64,000 bases of DNA from Gammaproteobacteria bacterium. Lineage in GTDB: Bacteria > Pseudomonadota > Gammaproteobacteria > JAABTG01. The stretch is from assembly GCA_034522055.1 (NCBI GenBank), contig JAXHLS010000002.1:3655358-3719357 (forward strand), written 5' to 3'. The position numbers and the translations under genes are program-made. This document shows, piece after piece, positions 45,904-55,579 of the stretch. The first letter of the stretch is position 1. Each line of letters begins with the position of its first letter. The notes under the pieces are model-generated. The model was given only the letters and a program-made list of their open reading frames with translations. It was not told the DNA's origin and did not search any database.

Positions 45904-46744
45904 TCCGGAAATCGAGCGCCATCTCAGGGAATTCCCGGGGATGCCGGCCTTCAGCCAGGACCTGGTAGTCTATCTGCAGGACCCGGAGGCTGACTTCGCC
46001 CGGGTCACCGAGATGATCCAGTACGACCCGGGGTTGACCGCAAACATCCTCAAGATGGCCAACTCGGTGGCCTATGGCGGCGTGCGTAAGGTGGACTCCC
46101 TGAGGGCGGCGCTGCCGCGGCTGGGGGTCAACCGCGTGCTGGAGATGGTGCTCGCCCTGACGGTCTCCACCCGTCTCGTCACCGACCTGCCGGGCATGGG
46201 CCTGGGGGGCGACGACCTGCTGCGCCATTCCATCTTCACCGCGGTGGCCGCCGGGGAACTGGCGCGCCTGCTGGGCATGCGGCATACCGAGATGGCGTTC
46301 ACCATCGGTCTCATGCACGACCTGGGTATGGTGGTGCTGGATCCCTTCGTGGCCCGGCACAAGGCGCGTTTCGACGATCTGTTCCAGGCCTCGGATCGCT
46401 CCTTCGAGCAGGTCGAGCAGGAGGTCCTCGGCATCGACCACGCCGAGGCCGGGGCCCGCATCCTCGCCGACTGGCGCCTCAGCGACGCGGTGGTGACGGC
46501 CGTCAGGTGGCATCACGAGCCGGAACGGGTGGAGGCGCACCGGGAACTGGTGAACCTGATCCACCTGGCCGACATCCTGGCCTTCTCCCAGGGCATCGGC
46601 ACCGGCGACTACGGCATGGGCTTCCGGGCCTCCTCCGACGCTATCAGTGCCCTGGGGTTGCGGCAGAAGCAGGTGGAGTACGTGGCGAGCGAGACGGTGG
46701 ACAAAATGAGAGAGCTGGCCGGCATCCTGGGGTTGAGACCCTGA
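45893..46744 (+). CDS. HDOD-domain protein
   Basis: A 283-residue HDOD protein, one degenerate HD-type helical domain: FPGMPAFSQDLVVYLQDPEADFARVTEMIQYDPGLTANILKMANS at the start and LMHDLGMVVLDPF in the middle with a retained His-Asp. HDOD proteins act in signalling, often linked to c-di-GMP or chemotaxis. It overlaps cheD and lies inside the che operon, so a regulatory role in motility is inferred. The ATG at 45893 starts the family motif. Confidence 0.85.
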   Translation: MTLNPEIERHLREFPGMPAFSQDLVVYLQDPEADFARVTEMIQYDPGLTANILKMANSVAYGGVRKVDSLRAALPRLGVNRVLEMVLALTVSTRLVTDLPGMGLGGDDLLRHSIFTAVAAGELARLLGMRHTEMAFTIGLMHDLGMVVLDPFVARHKARFDDLFQASDRSFEQVEQEVLGIDHAEAGARILADWRLSDAVVTAVRWHHEPERVEAHRELVNLIHLADILAFSQGIGTGDYGMGFRASSDAISALGLRQKQVEYVASETVDKMRELAGILGLRP

Positions 46745-46809
46745 GATGGCCGGCCCGACGACGAACCGGTCGACGCCGGAGCGGGGACTAACAGGTAAGG
46801 GCCGGCCTT

Positions 46810-47181
46810 ATGGCTAACAATGTTCTCATCGTGGACGACTCCGCCATCATTCGCAAAATGGTGGCCAGGAATCTCGCCATGGCGGATATCGATCTCGGCG
46901 AGGTTCATTTAGCGGCCAACGGCCGGGAGGCTCTGGAAAAGCTGGAGCAGCACTGGATAGACGTGGTGCTGGCGGATATCAACATGCCGGTGATGAACGG
47001 CCTGGAATTGATCGCCGAGATGAACCGCCGGGAACTTACCGCCACCATTCCGGTGGTGATCATCTCCACGGAGCGCAGCAAGGAACGGATCGCGGCTTTG
47101 AAGGAGATGGGGGTCAAGGCCTACATCAACAAGCCCTTCACGCCGGAGGAGTTTGCCACCGTCATCAAGGGTCTGCTGTGA
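46810..47181 (+). CDS. Single-domain response regulator (CheY-like)
   Basis: A 123-residue receiver domain. Acidic pocket residues are in VLIVDDSAIIR, the phospho-acceptor Asp is in VLADINMPVMNG, and the conserved Thr and Lys are in VIISTERSKE and YINKPFTPEEF. It differs from the true cheY at 50308 and lies between the HDOD and CheX-like genes, so it may be a phosphate sink or serve the CheX-like phosphatase. Confidence 0.9.
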   Translation: MANNVLIVDDSAIIRKMVARNLAMADIDLGEVHLAANGREALEKLEQHWIDVVLADINMPVMNGLELIAEMNRRELTATIPVVIISTERSKERIAALKEMGVKAYINKPFTPEEFATVIKGLL

Positions 47182-47269
47182 GACGAGGAGCGGTCAGCGC
47201 CGGGCGCACCGGCCTGTCCGGCGCAGAAGGCGCCACTCAAGGCGGCACAAACAGGAGAACGGACCGGAT

Positions 47270-47746
47270 ATGAATGATGAAGACAGGGCACACCTGCTGA
47301 GATCCCTGGCCAGCGTTTTCGAGGGCCTGGCGTTCATGTTCGTCGATGAGGCCGATGATGACCTGGGGACGGCAGATGCCTTCATCGGTGCCGGCATCGA
47401 GTTTCGGGGGCGGGGCGTATCGGGGGAAATGGAGATCATCGTGCCCGCCGATTTGTGCAAAGAACTGGCCGAGAACATCCTCGGGACGGACGATGACGAC
47501 GAGCCTCTGCCCGAAGACTCGGCGGCCGGTGCCCTGGCGGAGGTGCTCAACGTCGCCTGCGGCTACCTGCTGGTGCAGAAGCATGGCGATGACCATATCT
47601 TCGACCTCTCCATCCCCCACACGCGGCCCGTGACGGCGGGTGAATGGGATGGTCTGTCCAAAGACGACCGCTACGTGCTTTTCGCGGTGGATGATGCGCC
47701 GTTGCTGGCGCGGCTTTCCGAGTCGCCGGCCGAGTCGCCGGCATGA
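47270..47746 (+). CDS. CheX-like chemotaxis phosphatase
   Basis: A 158-residue protein with the CheX/CheC-type pattern: FEGLAFMFVDEADDD near the start, and a central ELAENILGTDDDDEPLPEDSAAGALAEVLNVACGYLLVQ, where the ExxN (EVLN) helix is the catalytic phosphatase motif of CheX and CheC. It would dephosphorylate a receiver, probably the neighbouring CheY-like protein. The ATG at 47270 follows an ACAGGAGAACGGACCGG leader. Confidence 0.75.
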   Translation: MNDEDRAHLLRSLASVFEGLAFMFVDEADDDLGTADAFIGAGIEFRGRGVSGEMEIIVPADLCKELAENILGTDDDDEPLPEDSAAGALAEVLNVACGYLLVQKHGDDHIFDLSIPHTRPVTAGEWDGLSKDDRYVLFAVDDAPLLARLSESPAESPA

Positions 47747-48829
<1,083 letters not shown>

Positions 48830-48888
48830 GATGCGTGCCGGTCGTGCCCGGTGCCGGCGGTATCTACAGGAAAGGGGGCGGGACAACC

Positions 48889-49188
48889 ATGATTAGATGG
48901 AACCACGAAACGGGTCGGTTCGAGTTCGAGGCGTCGGACCTCGCCGGGATAAGGAACCGCAACGAAGGGCGCGTGGCCGCGGCCATGGCCGAGGTGCTGG
49001 AGGAGTTTCCCGGCTTTGGGCCCGAGGTGATGGACCTGCAGGACGTCTACGCCCTGGCGCTGAACGCCCTGCCGCCCCGCTACGTCCAGCGCGAAGGCAT
49101 CGTATTGCGCGAGCCGGTGACCGATAACGATGTCCGGGAGGCGGTGCGCGAGGCCGTCCGGCGGGTCATGGAGAGACCGAATTACTGA
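48889..49188 (+). CDS. ComFB-family protein
   Basis: A 99-residue protein with the late-competence ComFB pattern: RNRNEGRVAAAMAEVLEEFPGFGPEVMDLQDVYALALNALPPRYVQREGIVL. ComFB proteins bind cyclic di-nucleotides in some bacteria and occur in motility operons. It lies 59 bp after cheB as the last gene of this che block, so c-di-GMP input to motility is a fair inference. GGGGGCGGGACAACC precedes the ATG. Confidence 0.82.
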   Translation: MIRWNHETGRFEFEASDLAGIRNRNEGRVAAAMAEVLEEFPGFGPEVMDLQDVYALALNALPPRYVQREGIVLREPVTDNDVREAVREAVRRVMERPNY

Positions 49189-49699
49189 AACCAACCAGGC
49201 TGTCGGGCTGAAGCCCGACCTACAGCCCGACCTATACAACACCCCCCACCGCCCATTCCTTCGGCACGGATGTAGGTCGGGATTCATCCCGACATTCAAA
49301 CCCGCCGCGCATGCCTCGCGCCGGGTCGGTACCACCGGCAGGCTGTCGGGCTGAAGCCCGACCTACAGCCCGACCTATACAACACCCCCCACCGCCCATT
49401 CCTTCGGCACGGATGTAGGTCGGGATTCATCCCGACATTCAAACCCGCCGCGCATGCCTCGCGCCGGGTCGGTACCACCGGCAGGCTGTCGGGCTGAAGC
49501 CCGACCTACAGCCCAACCTACACAACACCCCACCGCCCATTGCTTAGGCACGGATGTAGGTCGGGATTCATCCCGACATTGTACTTTAATAAATTCCCTG
49601 TTTAAGGTACAAAGCGGTTGCCAGCCGCCTGTGCCTAACCGGCCGAACGAGAAGCCGAATCGTCGATGTTCAATGACCAACAGGTGACAGGAGATGGAA
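49189..49699. repeat. Tandem 143-bp BIME-like repeat
   Basis: Copies at 49198-49340 and 49341-49483 appear identical over 143 bp; a third, diverged partial copy is at 49484-49581. Each unit contains palindromes GTCGGGCTGAAGCCCGAC and GTCGGGATTCATCCCGAC in opposite contexts, plus TGTAGGTCGGGA. A single inverted diverged copy is at 22717-22822. The remaining 49582-49699 holds the leader of the next gene. Confidence 0.92.
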
Positions 49700-50209
49700 A
49701 TGCAGTTCGACGAGTCCCGGGTTCTGACCCGGGTCAGCGTGGATAATTACGGCTTCACCCTGACTGAGGAGGTAACGGGTGGTGGACGGTGCTTTATCTT
49801 GTGGGTGAAAGAGGAGCGCTCCATGGTGTCATTCCTGCCCCTCGGCAGGTTCAGTGCCTTCGACAAGAGAAAGACCCTGGATTTCATCGTGCGGTATGTG
49901 TCCAGCCCCGCCCTGCGGGAGGAACTCGCCAGGAGGCGCTTCGCCCACCACCTCGACAGCCTTTCCCCGGACTACTTCAAGGACCTCTGCGATTCCCTCG
50001 AGGGTCTGAGCGATAACGAAAAGGTCGTTGCCTTCAAGGACCTGTTTGTGTTGGACTCGGAGATAGACGCCCCGGTCGACCTCAACTGGAAACGGCGTTA
50101 CATGGCCAAACGCTTTCACCCGGACAAGGGTGGAGATCACGAGAAGATGGCGCTCATCAACGAAGGTTACCGGATACTGAAGGAAAGCGATCCCTTCTCG
50201 CCGGTCTGA
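49700..50209 (+). CDS. Protein with C-terminal J-domain-like segment
   Basis: A 169-residue protein. The last 45 residues (LNWKRRYMAKRFHPDKGGDHEKMALINEGYRILKE) are a J-domain helix II-III with the HPD motif, expected to bind DnaK. The first 120 residues are not recognised. The ATG at 49700 is preferred because AGGAGA lies 5-6 bases upstream; an ATG at 49694 abuts the ribosome site. It sits between the two chemotaxis blocks; a chaperone role in motility is only a guess. Confidence 0.75.
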   Translation: MQFDESRVLTRVSVDNYGFTLTEEVTGGGRCFILWVKEERSMVSFLPLGRFSAFDKRKTLDFIVRYVSSPALREELARRRFAHHLDSLSPDYFKDLCDSLEGLSDNEKVVAFKDLFVLDSEIDAPVDLNWKRRYMAKRFHPDKGGDHEKMALINEGYRILKESDPFSPV

Positions 50210-50307
50210 GGTCAGAACCTGCGGATGGGCGTGAGCCTTGGTGCGCCACCGAGATGCTCAGCCGGCATTGCGCCAGCCTCGCCAACCACCATTGATTGTG
50301 AGGAAAG

Positions 50308-50691
50308 ATGGCTCTAGACAAAGAAACCAAGATCCTGGTGGTCGACGACTTTTCCACCATGCGTCGCATCATCAAGAATCTGCTGAGGGACCTCGGCTAC
50401 ACCAACGTGGACGAGGCGGATGATGGCACCACGGCCCTGCCGAAGCTGAAGACCGGCGCCTACGGATTTCTTATATCCGATTGGAACATGCCGGGTATGA
50501 CAGGGCTCGATCTGCTCAAGGCCGTCCGGTCCGATGACAAGCTCAAGGACCTGCCGGTGCTGATGTTGACCGCGGAGGCCAAGAAGGAGCAGATCATCGA
50601 GGCCGCCAAGGCCGGCGTGAGCGGCTACATCGTCAAACCCTTCACCGCTCAAGTGCTGAACGAAAAGATCGATAAGATATTTCAGGAGTGA
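50308..50691 (+). CDS. cheY: Chemotaxis response regulator CheY
   Basis: A 127-residue receiver closely resembling E. coli Che[25 protein letters not shown], the phospho-Asp in [51 protein letters not shown]. Phosphorylated by CheA, it binds the flagellar switch. It is followed by cheZ, the usual pair in gammaproteobacteria. GAGGAAAG precedes the ATG. Confidence 0.97.
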   Translation: MALDKETKILVVDDFSTMRRIIKNLLRDLGYTNVDEADDGTTALPKLKTGAYGFLISDWNMPGMTGLDLLKAVRSDDKLKDLPVLMLTAEAKKEQIIEAAKAGVSGYIVKPFTAQVLNEKIDKIFQE

Positions 50692-50745
50692 GCACTTCGG
50701 TGAGCCGCAGGCCTGCCACCATCCTCCCCATGTAAAGGAGCAACG

Positions 50746-51540
50746 ATGGACCACGGCCCGGAGTACACCAATGATGTCTTCATCTCTGAGCTCAGGGAAG
50801 TGGCCGGGATCCTGGTGGACAAGCTCGAAGGCGACCATTACGAAGAGGCCATGGAGGTAATAAATCGCCTGGTGGAGGTGCGTGACCAGAGCGTATTCAG
50901 CGCCGTGGGTAATCTCACCCGGGCGCTCCACGAGGCCATCAAGAACGTGGGGCTCGAGTCGAATTCCGGGAGCGATGGCACCCCGGCGGCGCCGGAGATG
51001 ACCGATGTCTCCGACCGCCTGAGCTATGTGATCGACCTGACCCAGGCCGCGGCCGACAAGACCCTGGAGAAGGTGGAGGCCGCCGTGCCGGTGGCCACCG
51101 CCCTCGGGCGTCACGCCAATGACCTGCGGGACCAGTGGCGCCAACAGTCCACCGCCGGCGGCACCGATACGCTGGATCCCGCCGTCCAGCACAAAGTGGA
51201 GGAGTTCCTCGCCGAAGTGGATACGGGGACCTCGGATCTGCGGGGCCTCCTGCAGGACATTCTCCTGGAGCAGGGTTACCAGGACCTCACGGGCCAGGTG
51301 CTGGCGCGCGTGATCACCCTCATCAAATCCGTGGAACACGACCTCGTGGAACTGGTTAAGATCGCCGGCCAAGTGGAGTACCTCACGGGTCAGGTGCAGG
51401 CCGTCGGCGCCGGCGCGGCGCGGGAGTCTACCATCGACGCTACCCGGGCCGAGGGACCCAATGTCCACGGCGACAGGCGCCAGGATGTGGTGCATAGCCA
51501 GGACGAGGTGGATGACCTGCTTTCCCAGTTGGGTTTCTGA
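50746..51540 (+). CDS. cheZ: CheY-P phosphatase CheZ
   Basis: A 264-residue mostly helical protein. The catalytic segment DILLEQGYQDLTGQVLARVITLIKSVEHDLVELV holds the active-site Gln in QDLTGQ. The C-terminal QDEVDDLLSQLGF is the conserved CheY-binding peptide. It dephosphorylates CheY. AAGGAGCAACG precedes the ATG. Confidence 0.96.
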   Translation: MDHGPEYTNDVFISELREVAGILVDKLEGDHYEEAMEVINRLVEVRDQSVFSAVGNLTRALHEAIKNVGLESNSGSDGTPAAPEMTDVSDRLSYVIDLTQAAADKTLEKVEAAVPVATALGRHANDLRDQWRQQSTAGGTDTLDPAVQHKVEEFLAEVDTGTSDLRGLLQDILLEQGYQDLTGQVLARVITLIKSVEHDLVELVKIAGQVEYLTGQVQAVGAGAARESTIDATRAEGPNVHGDRRQDVVHSQDEVDDLLSQLGF

Positions 51541-52149
51541 ACGCCGGCTCTCTCCCGTCCAGCCGCTATCGTCGGCATGCGCGCCACCTCGGCGCCGCCG
51601 CCACAGCAGTCGCCTGCGCCGCCAGGGCATGGCCGTGGTGCCTTGCATACCGAAGCGCCGCACGCTTCATCGGCGGCCGGGCGCCGGTAATCGGTTAATC
51701 GGGTCCGACCGTCGCATGTCACCGGGTTCGTTGGAAAGGTTGCGATTTTCCGATTGACCCAGATCAGCCTTTCGGTCTGTCTCCCACCCGCCGTCGAAAG
51801 CACCCTGACGCCCTTGGTAAGCACTTGGAGCACAGCTCCATGCGGCGCCGCTCCTGCCTTTGGAGAATGTCTTTAACTTATTGAGTGGGCGCATAAATCT
51901 ATTCTTTTTTGGGTCATGCGCGAGGCCGCTGCGGGGCATTGGAGTACGGTGCCGCACCATCGGCAGGCCCGGCTCGCACGTCCCCGAACTACCCCAGAGC
52001 TCCTCTCCAGGCCGATCTGCGGTCTTCGATACGCACCCGCTTCCTAAAGCTAAGTCCTGACTGGCCGTTGACCCTTACACCGCGGGAAGCGATGGACGCC
52101 GCCCGTTCCACGCCCGCTTTCGAGTCGCCAACTTTTTGAGGCAGCAACG
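51541..52149. other. Long intergenic region before the chemoreceptor gene
   Basis: About 600 bp with no convincing gene. It contains a sigma-28 promoter at 52045-52071. A sequence resembling a DNR box (TTGACCCAGATCAG, 51754) is too far from the receptor gene to be assigned. An AT-rich patch lies at 51868-51911. Confidence 0.5.
52045..52071 (+). promoter_or_regulatory. Sigma-28 (FliA) promoter before the chemoreceptor
   Basis: TAAA, 15 bases, then GCCGTTGA, against TAAA-N15-GCCGATAA. It lies 79 bp upstream of the chemoreceptor ATG, consistent with late-class flagellar control. Confidence 0.65.
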
Positions 52150-54711
52150 ATGAACATGACCGTCGGCAAACAGATCTTTGGCCTGGTCCTCACCTTGCTC
52201 ATTTTTCTCGCCGTGGTGGCCGCGGCAGGAGTATGGGGCCTCAAATCGGTGGTGGGTTCATTGTCGAACACCGTCGGCGATGCTCAGGAGGTGATTTACG
52301 GTAACTCCCTGGAAGCAATCGTCAGCCAGCGCGAGGTGGACCACCTGATGTGGGCCGGGAAACTGAACACGCTGCTCACCGACAGTAGCATCCAGCAGCT
52401 GGAACAGCTGGGTATCGAACTGGACCATCGCCAGTGCGGACTCGGCCAATGGCTCTATGGCGAGGGACGCCAGGAAGCGGAGCAGCGCATCGAGGATCCC
52501 AAATTCGCTACCCTGGTGAAGGCCATCGAGGCGCCCCACGAGCGACTCCATCAGTCGGCGGTCAGAATCGGCGAGGCCTATCAGCAGCCTCATCCCGGGC
52601 TCATGACGAAGCTCAATAGCCGCCTCGCGGAGCACGTGTTGTGGGTGAACCAGGTGGCGGACAGTCTCGCCACCGAGGCCGGCGGCGTGGATGTCATGCG
52701 CGAGATGCTGGAGAACGCCGTTGGCCAGGCGGAGACGGTTCTGGCCATGCATCACGAGGAGGCCGCGGCCAACCCCGCGGCTACGGCGGACATCCAGGCG
52801 GAGGTGCTTGCCATCGTCACTGCCATGCGTTTCGGCCCGGACAAGCAGAACCGCTTTTTCGTGCTCAATAGCGCGGGTGAGGTGATCATCCACCCCGCGC
52901 GGCCGCAGCTCGTAGGCAGTCGCGCCGACAACGTCAGGGGCGCGAAGGGAGAGGCCTACTTGGAGCGGCTGCTCGACGTGGCGGCGGCGCCGGAAGGGGG
53001 CTATGCATTTTATTACGAGTCCCACGGCGCCGGGGGCCAGCCCGGCCCCCGGCTGGGTTATGCACGGCTCTTCGCTCCCTGGGGCTGGGTGCTGGCCACC
53101 GAGGCCGAGCTGGATGCCGGCAATCAAGCCCTGGTGGAGCGTACAGCGGCCTATGTCGCCGGCGAGTCCTTCTCCCTCGGGGTCCAGCTCGACCACACCC
53201 AATGTGCCTTCGGCAAATGGCTGGACAGCCCGGAACTCGACAAGTTGATCCATGCACCGGGTTTCGGAAGTTTCGCCGCCGCCGTTGCCGCAGTGCATGC
53301 ACCCCACGAGGCCTTGCATGAGGCCGCCGCGACGATCGAGACCCTGGCCAACGATGACAGGATATTCGATGCCCAGCGGGTCTATCAGAACGATGTGAAG
53401 GGACACCTGGCGGAAGTATCGTCCCATTTCGACGACATGATCGCCGCCGAGAAGGAACGGTTGGATGGCAGCGCTGCGGCCAATGCCATATATGTCGCTG
53501 ACACCACCGGCTCCCTGAAAGAGGTCCAGAGCCTGTTGCACCAAGTGGCGGCCAACGTCAACAAGAACATCCTCAGCGAGGAACATATGTTGAGCGAGGC
53601 GGAGCAGGGCGCCCAGGCGGGTGGTCGTACTCAATGGTCCGTGGCCATCGTGGCCCTGGTGGCCCTCTTGGTGGGCGCCCTGGGCGCCACTCTGACGGCC
53701 CGGCGCCTGGTGCGGCGCCTGTCCGGCATTGGTGAAAGCCTGCAATCCGGCGCGGCCCAGGTTTCGGCGGCGGCGGGCCAGGTGGCGGATTCCAGCCAGC
53801 AGCTGGCGGAGGGGGCAAGCGAACAGGCGGCCTCCCTGGAAGAGACGTCTTCGGCCCTGGAGGAGATGGCGGCCCAGACGCGCCAGAACTCGGACCATGG
53901 CGAACAGGCGGATCGCACCATCAAAGACACGGTGCATGCGGTGGAGGGTGGGGTGGCCTCCATGGAGCGCCTGAGTACAGCCATCGACGAGATCAAGAAT
54001 TCATCCAAGGAGACCTCGAAGATCATCAAGACCATCGACGAGATCGCCTTCCAGACCAATCTGCTGGCGCTCAACGCGGCGGTGGAGGCAGCCCGCGCGG
54101 GGGAGGCGGGCAAGGGCTTCGCGGTGGTGGCGGAGGAGGTGCGCAACCTGGCCCAGCGCAGCGCCGAGGCGGCACGCAACACTTCTGAACTCATCGAGCG
54201 TTCCCAGGGCAACGCGGACAACGGCGTCACCATGGTGGAGGAGGTGGCGAGACAGCTGGAGGTGATTAAGGAGGGGTCGGTGAACGTGAGCACCCTGATC
54301 GGAGAGATCGCGGCGGCCTCGAAGGAGCAGGCGGAGGGCATCGGCCAGGTCAACACCGCGACGGCGGAGATGGACAAGGTGGTGCAGCAGAACGCGGCGG
54401 ACTCGGAGGAGTCGGCGAGCGCCGCGGAAGAGCTGTCGGCCCAGGCCGCGGAGATGACCCGAGCGGTGGCCGACCTGGAGATGCTGGTGAGTGGCCGTGT
54501 GTCGGCCGACAGCGAGGCCGAAGCCGGGCAGGGGCCCCGTAAACCGTCCAGGCGGGCGGCCGGTCTGCATAAACCCCGTCTCGGGCATCACGATGAGCGT
54601 CAGGCCGGTGGCGGCCATGATGCGGGATCACGGGATAAGGCGGCACGGAAACCGAAGGGCGAGGGGGAGCGGGTCATTCCCCTGGACAATGACGACTTCT
54701 CCGAATTCTAG
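52150..54711 (+). CDS. Methyl-accepting chemotaxis protein with two CZB motifs
   Basis: An 853-residue receptor. Helix TM1 spans about 8-31 and TM2 about 494-518, enclosing a large periplasmic region. That region has a full chemoreceptor zinc-binding (CZB) motif at about 62-140 (DHLMW, LDHRQCGLGQW, PHERLH), a Cache-like segment at about 215-320 (NRFFVLNSAGEVIIHPARPQLVG, FAPWGWVLATEAEL) and a second CZB at about 345-395 (LDHTQCAFGKW, PHEALH). The cytoplasmic tip EIAFQTNLLALNAAVEAARAGEAGKGFAVVA is canonical. It ends in an acidic-aromatic DNDDFSEF tail instead of a CheR-binding NWETF. Confidence 0.92.
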   Translation: MNMTVGKQIFGLVLTLLIFLAVVAAAGVWGLKSVVGSLSNTVGDAQEVIYGNSLEAIVSQREVDHLMWAGKLNTLLTDSSIQQLEQLGIELDHRQCGLGQWLYGEGRQEAEQRIEDPKFATLVKAIEAPHERLHQSAVRIGEAYQQPHPGLMTKLNSRLAEHVLWVNQVADSLATEAGGVDVMREMLENAVGQAETVLAMHHEEAAANPAATADIQAEVLAIVTAMRFGPDKQNRFFVLNSAGEVIIHPARPQLVGSRADNVRGAKGEAYLERLLDVAAAPEGGYAFYYESHGAGGQPGPRLGYARLFAPWGWVLATEAELDAGNQALVERTAAYVAGESFSLGVQLDHTQCAFGKWLDSPELDKLIHAPGFGSFAAAVAAVHAPHEALHEAAATIETLANDDRIFDAQRVYQNDVKGHLAEVSSHFDDMIAAEKERLDGSAAANAIYVADTTGSLKEVQSLLHQVAANVNKNILSEEHMLSEAEQGAQAGGRTQWSVAIVALVALLVGALGATLTARRLVRRLSGIGESLQSGAAQVSAAAGQVADSSQQLAEGASEQAASLEETSSALEEMAAQTRQNSDHGEQADRTIKDTVHAVEGGVASMERLSTAIDEIKNSSKETSKIIKTIDEIAFQTNLLALNAAVEAARAGEAGKGFAVVAEEVRNLAQRSAEAARNTSELIERSQGNADNGVTMVEEVARQLEVIKEGSVNVSTLIGEIAAASKEQAEGIGQVNTATAEMDKVVQQNAADSEESASAAEELSAQAAEMTRAVADLEMLVSGRVSADSEAEAGQGPRKPSRRAAGLHKPRLGHHDERQAGGGHDAGSRDKAARKPKGEGERVIPLDNDDFSEF

Positions 54712-54739
54712 GCTCAACGGAAACCTTGAGGCGTGGATC

Positions 54740-55237
54740 ATGACAATGGAAACCCTGGAACACTCCGATACCCTGGTGTCGCTGGCGGGCAAGTACCTTA
54801 CCTTCAATCTCGGCAACGAGGGTTACGGGCTCGAGATCCTGAAGGTGCAGGAGATCATCGGCATGCAGAACATCACCTCGGTCCCCACGACCCCGGAATA
54901 CGTCAAAGGGGTGATCAACCTGCGCGGCAAGGTGATCCCGGTCATCGACCTGCGGCTCAAGTTCGGCATGCCGCCTCAGGAGACCACCCGCAAGACCTGC
55001 ATCATCGTGGTCCAGGTCCATGGCGACGAGTCCGATCTCATCATGGGCATCGTGGTGGACGAGGTGTCCGAGGTGCTCAATATCGCCGCCGACCAGATAG
55101 AGCCGGCTTCCGCCCTAGGGTCGCGGCTGGATTCCCAGTTCATCCTCGGCATGGCCAAAACCGAAGCGGCGGTGAAGATCCTGTTGGATATCGACAAGAT
55201 ACTGGCGCCCGATGAGATACTTGAACTGAAGGCTTGA
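54740..55237 (+). CDS. cheW: Chemotaxis coupling protein CheW
   Basis: A 165-residue single-domain adaptor linking chemoreceptors to CheA. Motifs: LTFNLGNEGYGLEILKVQEIIG, TPEYVKGVINLRGKVIPVIDLRLKFGM and GIVVDEVSEVLNI. It lies 28 bp after the chemoreceptor gene. The ATG at 54740 and one at 54746 are both possible starts. Confidence 0.95.
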   Translation: MTMETLEHSDTLVSLAGKYLTFNLGNEGYGLEILKVQEIIGMQNITSVPTTPEYVKGVINLRGKVIPVIDLRLKFGMPPQETTRKTCIIVVQVHGDESDLIMGIVVDEVSEVLNIAADQIEPASALGSRLDSQFILGMAKTEAAVKILLDIDKILAPDEILELKA

Positions 55238-55579
55238 TGATGGGGGAGAAGGGAAAAGGGAAATGGGAAATGGGAAAAGAAAAGAGCTTAACTACGAAAG
55301 ACGCGAAAGGCGCGAAAAAGGCAGAAGGTTAGGAGGTTTCGATTACCCCTGTAGGAACGACGCCCTCGTCGCGATTGCCAGACTCCAATCGCGGCGAGCT
55401 GGCGCTTCCACCGTCATCTGTTTGTTCTTTCGCGTCTTTCGCGTCTTTCGTAGTTAACAGTTTTTTCGCTTTTCGCTTTTCGCTTTTCGCTTTTCGCTTT
55501 TCGCTTTTCGCTTTTCGCTTTTCGCTTTTCGCTTTTCGCTTTTTGGCGCCGGCGCAGCACCGCTCCAGGGTGGGTGGTA
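55238..55579. repeat. Nested inverted repeat and TTTTCGC heptamer array
   Basis: No gene. GGGAAAT-type 7-mers occur at 55257-55275. A 22-bp perfect inverted repeat has arms 55288-55309 and 55436-55457 (CTTTCGCGTCTTTCGTAGTTAA). Inside is a REP-like hairpin GTCGCGATTG/CAATCGCGGC (about 55367-55400) beside TGTAGGAACGACGCC. Then 11 perfect copies of TTTTCGC fill 55463-55539. The arms resemble 15519-15551. Confidence 0.88.

Noticed and set aside
51754..51767. DNR-like box TTGACCCAGATCAG
   Set aside because: Two mismatches from consensus, nearly 400 bp from the next gene, which is a chemoreceptor with its own sigma-28 promoter.
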